From Curvivirga sp965219885 (lineage in GTDB: Bacteria > Pseudomonadota > Alphaproteobacteria > UBA8366 > Aestuariispiraceae): DNA of 64,000 nt. The DNA lies in NCBI RefSeq assembly GCF_965219885.1, contig NZ_CBDCOT010000009.1:558001-622000 (forward strand). Reading direction: 5' to 3'. Of this stretch, positions 1 to 9,895 are shown one piece after another. Position 1 is the first letter of the stretch. Every line of letters starts with the position of its first letter. Below the pieces are notes generated by a model. The model saw only the letters and a list, made by a program, of their open reading frames with translations, made no database searches and was not told where the DNA came from. A program made the translations under genes and the position numbers.

Positions 1-3000
1 GTAATTAGCTCTTTGCTAACCGCTTCAGCTTCAATGCGTAAAATCTCTTCTTCCTGTTGCTTTTTAGGCAAGTTGGAAAGATCATGTTCATAAAGCGGCC
101 AATGCTCATCCCCCGTTAGTTTTGGCAAAATCAGGTTTGGCTCATCACCAATGGAACTATTGAAGATACCTGTTAGGTGAGGATGTTTTTGCAACAATCC
201 GTTTAATGCATTTTGAAGTTTGGACGTATCCAATTCACCACGGAGATAGAGACGTGTGTGAGAATTGTATTGCCCACCGCCTAAACCTGATTGTGACTGG
301 AACAAAACACCTTTCTGGGAAGGCAGTAATGGTACAACATCCTCAATCACGCCATAGACTGAACTCAATTCTGCAAGCATTTCTGATGTAACTGTTTCAG
401 TGGCTTCCTCATCAGGTTGAAGATCAGATAACAACGCCAAACGTTGGGAAATAGATTTAATTGATTTTCCTTCGAAGATATCGCGTGGGCTCAAAAAATA
501 TCCTTCTTTTCGAACCGCATTACACAATACCATGGCGGTGATACTATCGCCTCCCAAGGCAAAGAAATCGGCCTCAACACCAACCGCATTAAGTTTGAGC
601 AACTTCGCGACCTGATCTGCAATCAGATGCTCTTCCGTTGTTTGTGGCTTGATATCCACAGAAATTTGCGGAGAAGGTAAACGATGGCGGTCAATTTTCC
701 CAATTGGTGTTAACGGGAACTCATCCAAGACCACCAAGGCCGCAGGCACCATATAGTCAGGTAATTCTTCGCTTAATCGATGACGAATACTTTCCGCATC
801 AAGTGTTTTGCCTGCCTTTGGCGTACAATACGCCACCAAACGTTTGATATGTCCTAAATCCTCAACAATCACCAAGGATTGTTGTACCGAAGGGCGTGCT
901 TCAATGGCCATTTCAATTTCGGGAATTTCAATACGATATCCACGAATTTTAACTTGATGATCACTACGCCCCAGATATTCCAATTTACCGTCTGTGTTAT
1001 AACGTACTAGATCTCCAGTACGATACATCACTTCCCCATCTTTATAGGGATGTGCGACAAACCGTTGCGCTGTTAAATCTGGACGATTGATATATCCTGC
1101 GGCAATGCCGGGACCAGAAAGATAAAGCTCCCCAACGCCACCGGGAACGACTTCTTCAAGACGTGTATCAAACACATGAGCTTGCGCGCCATGGATAGGA
1201 TTACCGATAACCGGGCTTTCGTTTTCGTGGAGGTATGCAAGAACCGCATCTACCGTAAATTCGGTTGGGCCATAGGCATTCCAAACTTGAAGATCAGGAT
1301 AACTTCTAAGTAATTCCCATAAGTTACCGGGGATTGCTTCGCCGCCAATTGTAATCATCGTTGGGTGATGGCGCCCGTTTTCAAACAAACCACTTTCAAC
1401 CATTTGCCCACAAAGGGACGGTGTCAAATCTAACGAGTCAAATTTTTGTTTATCAGCCTCTAAGGCAAGCGCGTGGGCATCACGGCGCATATCCTCATCT
1501 AGAATATGAACCTCTTGTCCAAGCAACAGCCAGAACAACATCAACCAGCAGCTATCAAAAGCGAAAGTATGAGTATGGGCGGCGCGTAACACACGTTCAG
1601 GATAGTTTTCTTTTACTTGCGCTAAAGCTGGTAGATAGACTTGGTCTAGTTCTCCTTTAAACAGGCTTAATAAAGATGAATGTCTAATAACAACACCTTT
1701 TGGTCGTCCCGTTGAACCAGAAGTGAAGATTACATAAGCTGTATCGGCTGCACTCAAAGGCGCCAATCGCTCGTCGGATGAAATCACATCCGGCTTGAGA
1801 GTTGTTAATGTCTCTAAAAGCTGTGGATTATCCAGATACAATTTCGACACGGAAGAAGGTAAAGATTGATCGCCTTCACGATTGGTTAAAACCAGTTTTG
1901 GATCCGCATCTTCAAATATGTCACTGATACGCGATTGGGGGTAATTGATATCTAAAGGCAGATAAGTTGCACCAGTCGCCATGATAGCAAATGTGGCGAT
2001 CACGCATTCTTCGGACCGTGGCAAAGCAACTGCAATACAATCACCCCTTCCAAGTCCCGCATTTATCAAATGCCGAGCAAGTCGAAAGACCGCATCTGAC
2101 ATTTCTTGATAGGAAAGTGATTTATCCTCATAAACCAATGATGTCGCATGAGGTGTTTTTGCCACCTGCTCAGAAAAAGCGTCAACAATTGTCGTCCAAT
2201 TAGATGTATTGGCAAGAGGCTTAACTGTAGACCATGTCGCAAGATTTTCCTTGTCTATAGCTGACATCAGATCAAGCCTATCCAAACTACCAGTTGGATC
2301 TTGGATAAATCCTTCTAACAATCCCTGTAAACGGGTTGCGTGCTGAACTAACTCTTCCCTCGAATAAAGTGCGCCATCCGCACGTAATTCAATTGAAACG
2401 CGGCCATTATTCGTCAACAAGCCAAATTCGATATCTTCCACAGGACCAGTCGCTAAATGTTCCGTTTCCCCGCGCACATCGCCAAACATCAAGTCATAAT
2501 CAAACATGCGATAATTGACGACTGGTCCAAATAGACGACGGCCGCTACCAACCATTCCGATATCACGTTGAATCAGGACGGTGTCATAACGTTGATGGCG
2601 GCGAATTTTGCGCATATTCTTTGCCACATTAAGCGCCATTTCCACGATCGACTGATCAGGATCAACAGGTACACGTAGAGGCAAGATATTCACCATAGGC
2701 GCAGAAGAGGCAATTGCAGCCGATCCCATACGACGCATGAATGGCACACCAATCACTTGTTCCGGTTGTCCGGTCATACGTGCCAAATACACAGCAACTG
2801 TTGCGATCAATAGATCAACACTTGCGATATTCTGTTCAATGTTTTCAAGTGATTGAACACTGCCTGCACCTAATGTGCGTATCTCAGTTAAAATGGGTTG
2901 CTCATCACCAGTTTTAGGGTCAGAAGGCACCCGCGCAACAGGGGGTAAATCGGAACAATATTCTGACCAAAAAGTGCGATCCCGGTCAAACGCCTTAGAT

Positions 3001-3569
3001 GCACAGTAAGCTTCATATTCCTCAAGAACGGCTGGTGTTCCCTCATAAGGCGAAGCAGTTGGCGCCTCATCCTTGACTAAGGCTGAATAGATTTCAGCTG
3101 TACGTCTGGTCAAGGCCGTAAAACTATAGCCATCCAGCATGATATGATGATAACGTTGATACCAAATCCATCGAGGCTCATCATCAACATCACTCATACG
3201 CATAATAATATGACGTGCTAGCGGCTTATTTCCACCGGATCTCAATTCAGCATCTATGTCACTTTGCGTAAGGTGGCGCATTTCCCCTTCAGGATTGGTA
3301 TGTGAACGTAAATCTAAAATCTCGATATAAATATCTTCAAGATTTACGGCACCAAATTCCTGCATACCAACATCATGATTAAAGAAATACTTTGCAGTAA
3401 TACTATCTGCTTCTGACATGCCTTTACGGATTGCTTCAGACAGAATATTCGCATCAATTTCTCCACACATTTCCACGTTATGCGCAATGGTAAAGAGATT
3501 GCCTTTGTCAGATACTTGATCCGCCAGCCAAATACCTGATTGCGTGTTCAAAAGTGGAAATGAATTCAT
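1..3569 (-). CDS. Siderophore-type nonribosomal peptide synthetase (partial)
   Basis: At least 1189 residues; the 3' end lies beyond the left edge. Domain order is condensation (HHxxxDG motif as HHIMLDG near residue 143), adenylation (core A3 FTSGSTGRPKG near 616, A8 YRTGDL near 850), peptidyl carrier (LGGDSI near 1005), then the start of a second condensation or epimerization domain (PLLPSQKGVLF). The N-terminus (PLLNTQSGIWLADQVS, NVEMCGEID) closely resembles the aryl-accepting first domain of EntF/DhbF. The start ATG has GGAG 7 bases upstream. It is last in an operon with an exporter, an aryl carrier protein and an MbtH-like protein, so it probably joins an aryl acid to an amino acid in the cytoplasm. 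Binding-pocket residues read roughly D-S-W-D-I-I-A-V-D; I cannot assign the amino acid from these. Confidence 0.92.
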   Translation of the reverse strand, partial: MNSFPLLNTQSGIWLADQVSDKGNLFTIAHNVEMCGEIDANILSEAIRKGMSEADSITAKYFFNHDVGMQEFGAVNLEDIYIEILDLRSHTNPEGEMRHLTQSDIDAELRSGGNKPLARHIIMRMSDVDDEPRWIWYQRYHHIMLDGYSFTALTRRTAEIYSALVKDEAPTASPYEGTPAVLEEYEAYCASKAFDRDRTFWSEYCSDLPPVARVPSDPKTGDEQPILTEIRTLGAGSVQSLENIEQNIASVDLLIATVAVYLARMTGQPEQVIGVPFMRRMGSAAIASSAPMVNILPLRVPVDPDQSIVEMALNVAKNMRKIRRHQRYDTVLIQRDIGMVGSGRRLFGPVVNYRMFDYDLMFGDVRGETEHLATGPVEDIEFGLLTNNGRVSIELRADGALYSREELVQHATRLQGLLEGFIQDPTGSLDRLDLMSAIDKENLATWSTVKPLANTSNWTTIVDAFSEQVAKTPHATSLVYEDKSLSYQEMSDAVFRLARHLINAGLGRGDCIAVALPRSEECVIATFAIMATGATYLPLDINYPQSRISDIFEDADPKLVLTNREGDQSLPSSVSKLYLDNPQLLETLTTLKPDVISSDERLAPLSAADTAYVIFTSGSTGRPKGVVIRHSSLLSLFKGELDQVYLPALAQVKENYPERVLRAAHTHTFAFDSCWLMLFWLLLGQEVHILDEDMRRDAHALALEADKQKFDSLDLTPSLCGQMVESGLFENGRHHPTMITIGGEAIPGNLWELLRSYPDLQVWNAYGPTEFTVDAVLAYLHENESPVIGNPIHGAQAHVFDTRLEEVVPGGVGELYLSGPGIAAGYINRPDLTAQRFVAHPYKDGEVMYRTGDLVRYNTDGKLEYLGRSDHQVKIRGYRIEIPEIEMAIEARPSVQQSLVIVEDLGHIKRLVAYCTPKAGKTLDAESIRHRLSEELPDYMVPAALVVLDEFPLTPIGKIDRHRLPSPQISVDIKPQTTEEHLIADQVAKLLKLNAVGVEADFFALGGDSITAMVLCNAVRKEGYFLSPRDIFEGKSIKSISQRLALLSDLQPDEEATETVTSEMLAELSSVYGVIEDVVPLLPSQKGVLFQSQSGLGGGQYNSHTRLYLRGELDTSKLQNALNGLLQKHPHLTGIFNSSIGDEPNLILPKLTGDEHWPLYEHDLSNLPKKQQEEEILRIEAEAVSKELI

Positions 3570-3613
3570 AATAGTCTCCGGCAAATTCACTCAAATATTG
3601 AAAAGAAGTCTAA

Positions 3614-3820
3614 TTATTTCACCGATGTTAACGGTTTCACCCAAACGGCGTTGATATGTGCCAAACATTCATCACGCTCCGCTGGCCCAAAGGTAATATC
3701 CCAACCAGTTGGAACTTCCTTAAATTCAGGCCAAAGACTGTATTCACCTTTGCCATTCTTCAACGCCAAGAAGGTCAAACGATTATCATCAAAAGGGTTC
3801 TGAACACCGCTCTCAAACAT
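3614..3820 (-). CDS. MbtH-like protein
   Basis: 68 residues, the usual MbtH size. The family pattern is visible: NPFDD near the N-terminus, SLWP, PTGW and a C-terminal CLAHINAVW. Members bind NRPS adenylation domains and aid their folding or activity. I chose the internal ATG because an AGGAG lies 8 bases upstream and it begins 2 bases after the carrier-protein stop; a longer reading would overlap the upstream gene. It directly precedes the NRPS, its likely partner. Confidence 0.93.
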   Translation of the reverse strand: MFESGVQNPFDDNRLTFLALKNGKGEYSLWPEFKEVPTGWDITFGPAERDECLAHINAVWVKPLTSVK

Positions 3821-3822
3821 GA

Positions 3823-4095
3823 TTAAACTCCTCTCGCCTGAAAAATACATTGCCAGATGCCGTCGATAGAAAGTGACTTAGCAAGATCTTCAAACTTCAC
3901 TTCAACGCCCCCCTCTCTAAGCCCCGTGACCAACTTCATCACATCGATAGATGTCAGGCCGTAATCCATCAGATTTTCATCAAATTCCGGCTCTTCGTCT
4001 AAAAGAGGAAGAAGATGATCGAATAGCTCCTCTTTAGAGTTCAAAGGCGCAGATAAAGTAATTTTTGGATTATCGTTTGAATTTAGCAATTTCAA
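3823..4095 (-). CDS. Stand-alone aryl/acyl carrier protein
   Basis: About 90 residues. The segment YGLTSIDVMKL holds the phosphopantetheine serine in the context typical of the ArCP domain of EntB/VibB, and FEDLAKSLSIDGIWQ matches the end of that domain. Unlike EntB/VibB there is no isochorismatase domain attached. The likely role is to carry an activated aryl acid to the first condensation domain of the neighbouring NRPS. The listed start is TTG; a second TTG two codons in (4089) has AGAGGG at better spacing, so the true start may be there. No aryl-AMP ligase or DHB-forming enzymes are in the window. Confidence 0.85.
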   Translation of the reverse strand: MKLLNSNDNPKITLSAPLNSKEELFDHLLPLLDEEPEFDENLMDYGLTSIDVMKLVTGLREGGVEVKFEDLAKSLSIDGIWQCIFQARGV

Positions 4096-4192
4096 ACCCT
4101 CTATTTATAGTTGTATAAAAATGTATAAATTTCCTACTTTTAAGCCTGTTAAAATCAGTCCTATTTCGGATCTAATCTTTCAATTTTGACAC

Positions 4193-5431
4193 CTAACCAA
4201 CTGGTTCTGGCGTTTCAATTTCTTGACGTAATGGCAAAATCAACCGCAACAAAATAACCAGCGACATAATCACAAAGCCATAAATGATTAACGCTTCAGA
4301 CGGGATAAACATGCCAGTCATGCTGCCAAAGATCATTGCTCCAAATATCATCCCAAGGTTTTCTTGAGCCATGTAAAGAGAGTTAACTCTGCCGAGATGG
4401 CTATCCGGCGTTGCCTTTTGCACCAAGGCCATTTGCACAACACCAACAGCACCAAGGGCTGCACCAAAAATTATCAATAGACACAAGACAACGATTAAAC
4501 TTGAAAGATATCCAATACCCATAATCGCAATTGCAGCCGTTACACAGAGACCGGTAAGTGCCAATCCTGGTCGCTTCAATTCACTGACGGAGCGACTGAA
4601 GAACGCTCCCAATACTGTTCCCGCAGGCACCGCAGCATATAACAGACCCGCCGCCATATCCGGATCGAATCCACTTTGCTCTGCAAGAAACGGGAAAACA
4701 GTTCTAATTGCTGGCGATAATGCCATAAGTCCGCCCATACCAAATAGGCACAGCAATGCTTTATTGCCGCCAACAATTTTCAAGGCATCAAAAATCATGG
4801 AAAGCGGATTACCCTTTTTACTTTTTGCGGGCGCCAAAGATGGCAAGCCCCACAAAGAAATGACAGTCAATAATGTCATGAAAGCTGCAAAGGCATAATT
4901 CCAACTTACAGACCATAAAGCGATCACCAAGCCACCAAGCGCAGGTGATGCAATAGTTGCAAATCTTGTCACAATCATGGTTAAAGCCGTCGCCGGAGCC
5001 ATCTTCTCACGCCCAACGATCTGAACCATAGCCCCTAACAATCCCGCAACACCCAACGCCCCAAAGAACCCATCCCAAAGAACAAGAACATAAATAGCAA
5101 GAATTGAAGGTTCCGGAAGGATGCTATTGATAAACAAGCCGAGGAATCCCAGCCCACAAACGCTACGTGCAAATAAGATGAGACGACGACGATCATAAGT
5201 GTCCGACAAAGTACCGCCTAGCATCAACCCTGATAACATTCCAAAACTCAGCAACGCCATCACCACGCTCACAGAAAAGCTGGAATTTGTCAGGTTATAT
5301 GTCTGAACAGGTATACCGACGGAGAGAAAGCCTAATCCCATTAATGAAATACCGCGTGCAATCATCACACGTCTAAAGACGGGATTTTCACGCAGAATTG
5401 TCATATCTATCATATGCTTAGATAAAGCCAT
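4193..5431 (-). CDS. entS: MFS siderophore exporter, EntS-like
   Basis: 412 residues with about 12 hydrophobic segments. Long stretches resemble EntS: LPEPSILAIYVLVLWDGFF, VGREKM, SPALGGLV and WNYAFAA are near-identical in pattern to the enterobactin exporter. It would sit in the inner membrane and export the siderophore made by the downstream genes. The ATG at 5431 is preferred over an adjacent TTG; AAGG lies upstream. It is first in the operon, about 100 bases before the carrier-protein gene. A Fur-like palindrome lies about 75 bases upstream. Confidence 0.85.
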   Translation of the reverse strand: MALSKHMIDMTILRENPVFRRVMIARGISLMGLGFLSVGIPVQTYNLTNSSFSVSVVMALLSFGMLSGLMLGGTLSDTYDRRRLILFARSVCGLGFLGLFINSILPEPSILAIYVLVLWDGFFGALGVAGLLGAMVQIVGREKMAPATALTMIVTRFATIASPALGGLVIALWSVSWNYAFAAFMTLLTVISLWGLPSLAPAKSKKGNPLSMIFDALKIVGGNKALLCLFGMGGLMALSPAIRTVFPFLAEQSGFDPDMAAGLLYAAVPAGTVLGAFFSRSVSELKRPGLALTGLCVTAAIAIMGIGYLSSLIVVLCLLIIFGAALGAVGVVQMALVQKATPDSHLGRVNSLYMAQENLGMIFGAMIFGSMTGMFIPSEALIIYGFVIMSLVILLRLILPLRQEIETPEPVG

Positions 5432-5503
5432 CAATGAATACCTTAGCGCCTAAGAAGTTTTCAGAACTGTAGATTAAAAATAATCAATCGACATATATCG
5501 TCG

Positions 5504-5520
5504 TTAATAATGATTATTAA
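5504..5520. promoter_or_regulatory. Fur-like iron box
   Basis: A perfect 17-base palindrome, TTAATAAT-G-ATTATTAA, in the 231-base gap before the siderophore operon. The core matches the 7-1-7 Fur pattern TGATAAT-N-ATTATCA at 6 of 7 positions in each half. Position before an iron-uptake operon supports Fur control. An AT-rich palindrome by chance cannot be excluded from sequence alone. Confidence 0.65.
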
Positions 5521-5662
5521 TATCAACAAATTTTGACCAGCACTAGCATTGATATGTTTGCAAATCAGCCATAATTCTTTGCAAATGACACGTTGAAATT
5601 CAAAATTTCAGATCAACAAATCATTTAAATTTTTTAGATATAGCCTTATTGATATCTCTATT

Positions 5663-6433
5663 TTATCGCAGAAATACTTGCCGTATAGACCGATAAACAA
5701 TCCAAGTTGCGATGGCTGCTGCAACATGTTTCAGACTATGCCCACTTACGAACCCTAAAGTTAGTTGATAAAATTGCAAATCGAAATGTTCCAGAATTTT
5801 TGCAATTGCATACCATAAGAAAACATAACTAAGCATACTAACTTTCATGATCTCTGCCTGGCGATACATCCAGCAAATCAATCCAATAAGAATAACCGGA
5901 AAGAATTGTATAAAGGCATAGGCGCGCAAGTCTCCTACGCCCATATTTTCGGTGATGACCCAATATAAAATACTTAGCGCTCCAAGTAGTAGAGAAATTG
6001 GCAAAACAACTTTCTGGCCTATTCGGGCATCAATCCGATCGATAACCACCATAGAGAAAAACGCCATAAATGCGATAGTCATAGGCAGACGGTCCCAGAC
6101 TAAAGTCATATTGTTAGGATCAAGATGATAATACCCTGACCCTAACCCAACCAATCCAACGCCAATAAAAAATACCAAGGATACAAGCCTATATTTTAAG
6201 TATTCATCCTTCATTTGTAGTGATTCACGAATACCTAATACCCCGATTATCAAGAAGAATATATTACTTAAAACATTCAAAAAATGATCAATACCCAACA
6301 TATTCCTTTGATCCGCAAAGTTATGATACGAGATATCTTGTGCAATGGGATAGGTCATCGCCTTCAATGAGATAAAGAAAAGCAATGGTATCCAGAAAAT
6401 GAGTATAACTTCCTTTTTAAACATCACGTTCAA
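5663..6433 (-). CDS. CREST-superfamily membrane protein, ceramidase-like
   Basis: About 256 residues and seven hydrophobic segments. Conserved features of the alkaline ceramidase/CREST group can be seen: ISYHNFADQR with NVLSN near the N-terminus, GSGYYHLDPNN with VWDRLPMT in the middle, and a C-terminal GHSLKHVAAA. The histidines and aspartate of these motifs form the zinc site in that superfamily. Substrate is unknown; an amide bond in a membrane lipid is the likely kind. The first codon is TTG directly abutting the stop of the upstream gene; an ATG at 6424 is an alternative. It is the last gene of a four-gene lipid operon. Confidence 0.7.
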   Translation of the reverse strand: MNVMFKKEVILIFWIPLLFFISLKAMTYPIAQDISYHNFADQRNMLGIDHFLNVLSNIFFLIIGVLGIRESLQMKDEYLKYRLVSLVFFIGVGLVGLGSGYYHLDPNNMTLVWDRLPMTIAFMAFFSMVVIDRIDARIGQKVVLPISLLLGALSILYWVITENMGVGDLRAYAFIQFFPVILIGLICWMYRQAEIMKVSMLSYVFLWYAIAKILEHFDLQFYQLTLGFVSGHSLKHVAAAIATWIVYRSIRQVFLR

Positions 6434-9400
6434 TTAACCTAATTCTTCATCAACCAGTTTTTGAATGCTTACATAATCCGTCTTGCCCGTCCCTAACACT
6501 GGCAACTGATCAACTGTCAGAATTTGTTTCGGGATCATTAATTCTACCATACCTTCTGATTTGGCTGCTTCAGATAAAGCTTTTCTTTCAAGTGCGGCAT
6601 TTTCTGTCACTAAAACTAAAGCTTCCCCTTTCTTGGGATCAGGTATTGTAACAACAGCATGCATTTGATCAGACCAGTTTTTGGCAATAAAGGTTTCCAC
6701 AGCACCCAATGAGACCATTTCACCTGCAATCTTGGCAAATCGCTTGGCGCGTCCTTTAATGGTTACAAAACCTTCTGCATCAATATCTACAATGTCACCT
6801 GTATCATATCGTCCATTCAAAGGTGGCAGGATTTCACCCGGTTTTTCAGCAAGCATGTATCCTTTCATCACATTTGGGCCTGAAACGATCAGCTTTCCAC
6901 CCTCCTCAATACCCGGCACTGGTTCCAGTTCTGCTTTTAATCCCGGCATTAAACGACCAACAGTTCCGGCCTTGAAATGCATAGCGGTATTGGTGGAAAG
7001 AACGGGTGAGGTTTCTGTTGCACCATAGCCTTCAAGGATACGTAAGCCGAATTTCTCAGACCAAACTCTACGCGTTTCATCTTTGACTTTTTCTGCCCCT
7101 GCAAAAACATATCTCACGGCATAGAAATCATATGGATGTGCGACTTTGGCGTATCCGGTCAAGAAAGTATCCGTACCAAACATAATGGTCGCATTACTAT
7201 CATATACTAATGCAGGCACGATCCGATAATGTAGGGGGGATGGATATAGAAACGTTTTGATACCAGACAGAATAGGTAACAACATCCCGCCTGTTAATCC
7301 AAATGAATGGAAAATTGGCAAGGCGTTAAACACGATATCCTTTGGGTTAAAATCCACACATGCAGCTAACTGAAATCTATTGGACAGTAAGTTTTGATGG
7401 CTCAAAACCACACCTTTTGGAACACCTTCCGAACCGGATGTGAATAAGATAACAGCCGGATCTTCCGATGAAACCTCTCTAGCCTTATGAATTTCACCTG
7501 CAAACGGAAGGGATAGTAGACCAACGATTTTGTCTAGGAAGTTAATCTTCTGTTTTATATCTTCCAAATACACCAGTTCCGTATGCTCAGAAATTGCATC
7601 GACTAAATCTTCCAGCTTACCCAGTTCTATAAACCGTCTAGAAGTCAGAACCTTCTTAATCTTGCCTGTTTGGCAGGCGGATACCAAATTTGCAGAGCCT
7701 GTAGAGAAATTTAACATAGCCGGCACGTAACCGAATGCTTGTAAGGCAAAGAAAACCACAGAAGCACCAACACTATTTGGTAATAGCACGCCTGTAACTT
7801 CACCTTTTGAAAGGAAAGATTTAAGTTTCCGTCCTAAAACCAAACTTCCTAAAACAAGCTTCTTATAGGATAAAGGTTTACGTTCAATATCTTCAACTGC
7901 AAGACTAGACGCACCATGAATGGCCTTTGTGTCCAACAAAGTCTCAAACAATGTCTGTTGATTATTCTGTGTTTCGAAAATCAAAGTTGTCATCACATCA
8001 TATAATTTTTGGCTGGCCATTTGCCGACGCTCACGTCCAAAAACTTCGGCAGGGATCTCAAATTGACGCGGCTCCTGAATAGTAATTGTAATTTTCGCGA
8101 AAAGACGACGACGCACAGTGCCTTTAAGACGTGAGAAAATTGTATATTGTGCACCATCAATCCGGATCGGCACCATAGGTGCATTTGCCTTATCAGCAAT
8201 CAATCCTGGACCTTCATAAATCTTCATCAGCGCGCCGGTCGTAGTAATACGCCCTTCTGGGAAAATCACGCAATGGCGCCCGTCATCTACCGCCTTTATC
8301 AAAGATTTAATTGCCATCGGATTTGTAGGATCCATTGGATAGGCATCCACAATTTTCAAGAAAGGCTGTATCCACCAGCTTTGAGCTACATGACTATCGA
8401 CAGCAAAAGTAGGCTTACGCGGCAAGAAAACCGCTAATAATACCGCATCTAGAAAAGAGACATGATTAACAACAATCACCGCTTTTTCATCTAGGGTTTT
8501 ATAATGCTCTAGTCCTTTGACCTCCACCTTGTAACAAAGCTTCAAAATCACTTTAAGGGCCATTTTCACAATAGCATCAGGTAATAACCCACAAATGTAG
8601 ACGGCCACAAATGCGTTCAATATTCCAAGTATCAAGAATACGTCGATGACAGATAAGTTAACCGCCAACATCACAGTTGCAGCCAAAGCGCCAACCACCA
8701 TGAACGCTGCGTTCAAAATATTATTGGCAGCAACAATACGGGATCTTTGCTGTTCAGAACTTCTATTTTGCATAATCGCATAGAGCGGCACGATAAACAG
8801 CCCTGCACAAATCGCAATCGCAACTAAATCTGCAATGATACGGATCGCAGACAGTGTCCCAATGAACTCATAGGCACCGATAAATTCTTGACCAACGGTC
8901 GGCTGATATCCACTGACTGCGAAATAGAGATCTATAATGAAGATTGACATCCCGACAGCCCCAAGCGGAACATATTGTGCCGAGATTTCGCCTTTCAAAA
9001 GCTTGTGGCAAATCATGGAACCGATCGCAATGCCGATCGAAAAAACAGCAAGAAATAGAGTTACAACCTCTTCATTTGCACCTAAATATCCTTTGGCAAG
9101 ATTTGGAAATTGCGCCAAGAATGTTGCACCAACAAGCCAAAACCAGGAGATCCCCATAATAGATAAAAAGACGTCTTTTCTTTCACGTGCAAGCGCGATC
9201 GTTTTAAAGGATTGTCCTAGGAAGTTAAGGTTAATTTTTAAATCAGGATCCGCAATATTGGTTTTTGGAATAGGTAAACTGGTCAACCATCCAAGAATGG
9301 CAAAACCAACAATCGCAATCGAAATGATCAACGCGCCATTTTCACCTAAAATATATAAACCACCAAAGATCGTACCAATCAAAATGGCAAGAAAAGTCCC

Positions 9401-9856
9401 GGCTTCAATTAAGGCATTACCGCCAAGCAACTCATCTTCTTTCAAATGATCCGGCAAAATAGAATATTTCACAGGTCCAAAGGAGGTTGACTGTAATCCC
9501 ATTAAAAATAGTACAAATAATAGAAAATATGGCTGTCCGAAAAAAATCCCATAGGCACCAAATATCATAATTAAAATTTCGGCAAATTTGATAAATGAAA
9601 TGAGCCGCGACTTTTCAAATCTGTCAGCGATTTGTCCTGCCAAGGCAGAAAACAAGAAAAACGGCAGAATAAAAATCCCAGCAGCTAGTGTGATCATTAA
9701 CTGACCGTCTAATCCCGCCTGATCTGCCAATTTGTAGACAATCAAAATCACCAACGCATTCTTGAAAACATTATCATTCATTGCGCCCAAAAACTGAGTC
9801 AAAAACAGAGGTAAAAACCTCTTACTACCCAGAATATTGAAATTGCCATCACCCAT
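6434..9856 (-). CDS. aas: LplT-Aas type fusion: lysophospholipid MFS carrier, acyltransferase and acyl-ACP synthetase
   Basis: 1140 residues in three parts. Residues 1-430 form an MFS-type 12-helix carrier resembling LplT. Residues 440-640 form a PlsC acyltransferase with HX4D (NHVSFLD, near 465) and FPEGR (near 532). Residues 670-1135 form an AMP-dependent ligase with FTSGSEGVPKG near 808 and a YDTGD motif. In E. coli LplT flips lysophospholipid inward and Aas re-acylates it; here all steps are in one chain, a fusion known in many proteobacteria. GGAG lies 7 bases before the ATG. It follows a lipase gene by about 40 bases, which could supply the lysophospholipid. Confidence 0.9.
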   Translation of the reverse strand: MGDGNFNILGSKRFLPLFLTQFLGAMNDNVFKNALVILIVYKLADQAGLDGQLMITLAAGIFILPFFLFSALAGQIADRFEKSRLISFIKFAEILIMIFGAYGIFFGQPYFLLFVLFLMGLQSTSFGPVKYSILPDHLKEDELLGGNALIEAGTFLAILIGTIFGGLYILGENGALIISIAIVGFAILGWLTSLPIPKTNIADPDLKINLNFLGQSFKTIALARERKDVFLSIMGISWFWLVGATFLAQFPNLAKGYLGANEEVVTLFLAVFSIGIAIGSMICHKLLKGEISAQYVPLGAVGMSIFIIDLYFAVSGYQPTVGQEFIGAYEFIGTLSAIRIIADLVAIAICAGLFIVPLYAIMQNRSSEQQRSRIVAANNILNAAFMVVGALAATVMLAVNLSVIDVFLILGILNAFVAVYICGLLPDAIVKMALKVILKLCYKVEVKGLEHYKTLDEKAVIVVNHVSFLDAVLLAVFLPRKPTFAVDSHVAQSWWIQPFLKIVDAYPMDPTNPMAIKSLIKAVDDGRHCVIFPEGRITTTGALMKIYEGPGLIADKANAPMVPIRIDGAQYTIFSRLKGTVRRRLFAKITITIQEPRQFEIPAEVFGRERRQMASQKLYDVMTTLIFETQNNQQTLFETLLDTKAIHGASSLAVEDIERKPLSYKKLVLGSLVLGRKLKSFLSKGEVTGVLLPNSVGASVVFFALQAFGYVPAMLNFSTGSANLVSACQTGKIKKVLTSRRFIELGKLEDLVDAISEHTELVYLEDIKQKINFLDKIVGLLSLPFAGEIHKAREVSSEDPAVILFTSGSEGVPKGVVLSHQNLLSNRFQLAACVDFNPKDIVFNALPIFHSFGLTGGMLLPILSGIKTFLYPSPLHYRIVPALVYDSNATIMFGTDTFLTGYAKVAHPYDFYAVRYVFAGAEKVKDETRRVWSEKFGLRILEGYGATETSPVLSTNTAMHFKAGTVGRLMPGLKAELEPVPGIEEGGKLIVSGPNVMKGYMLAEKPGEILPPLNGRYDTGDIVDIDAEGFVTIKGRAKRFAKIAGEMVSLGAVETFIAKNWSDQMHAVVTIPDPKKGEALVLVTENAALERKALSEAAKSEGMVELMIPKQILTVDQLPVLGTGKTDYVSIQKLVDEELG

Positions 9857-9895
9857 TTTTTATCTCCAAAGACCGGATATACCCTCGGCCTGTTT

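Noticed and set aside
8937..9449. 170-codon plus-strand open frame
   Set aside because: It lies opposite the transporter part of the Aas-type fusion and its composition is that of a shadow frame.
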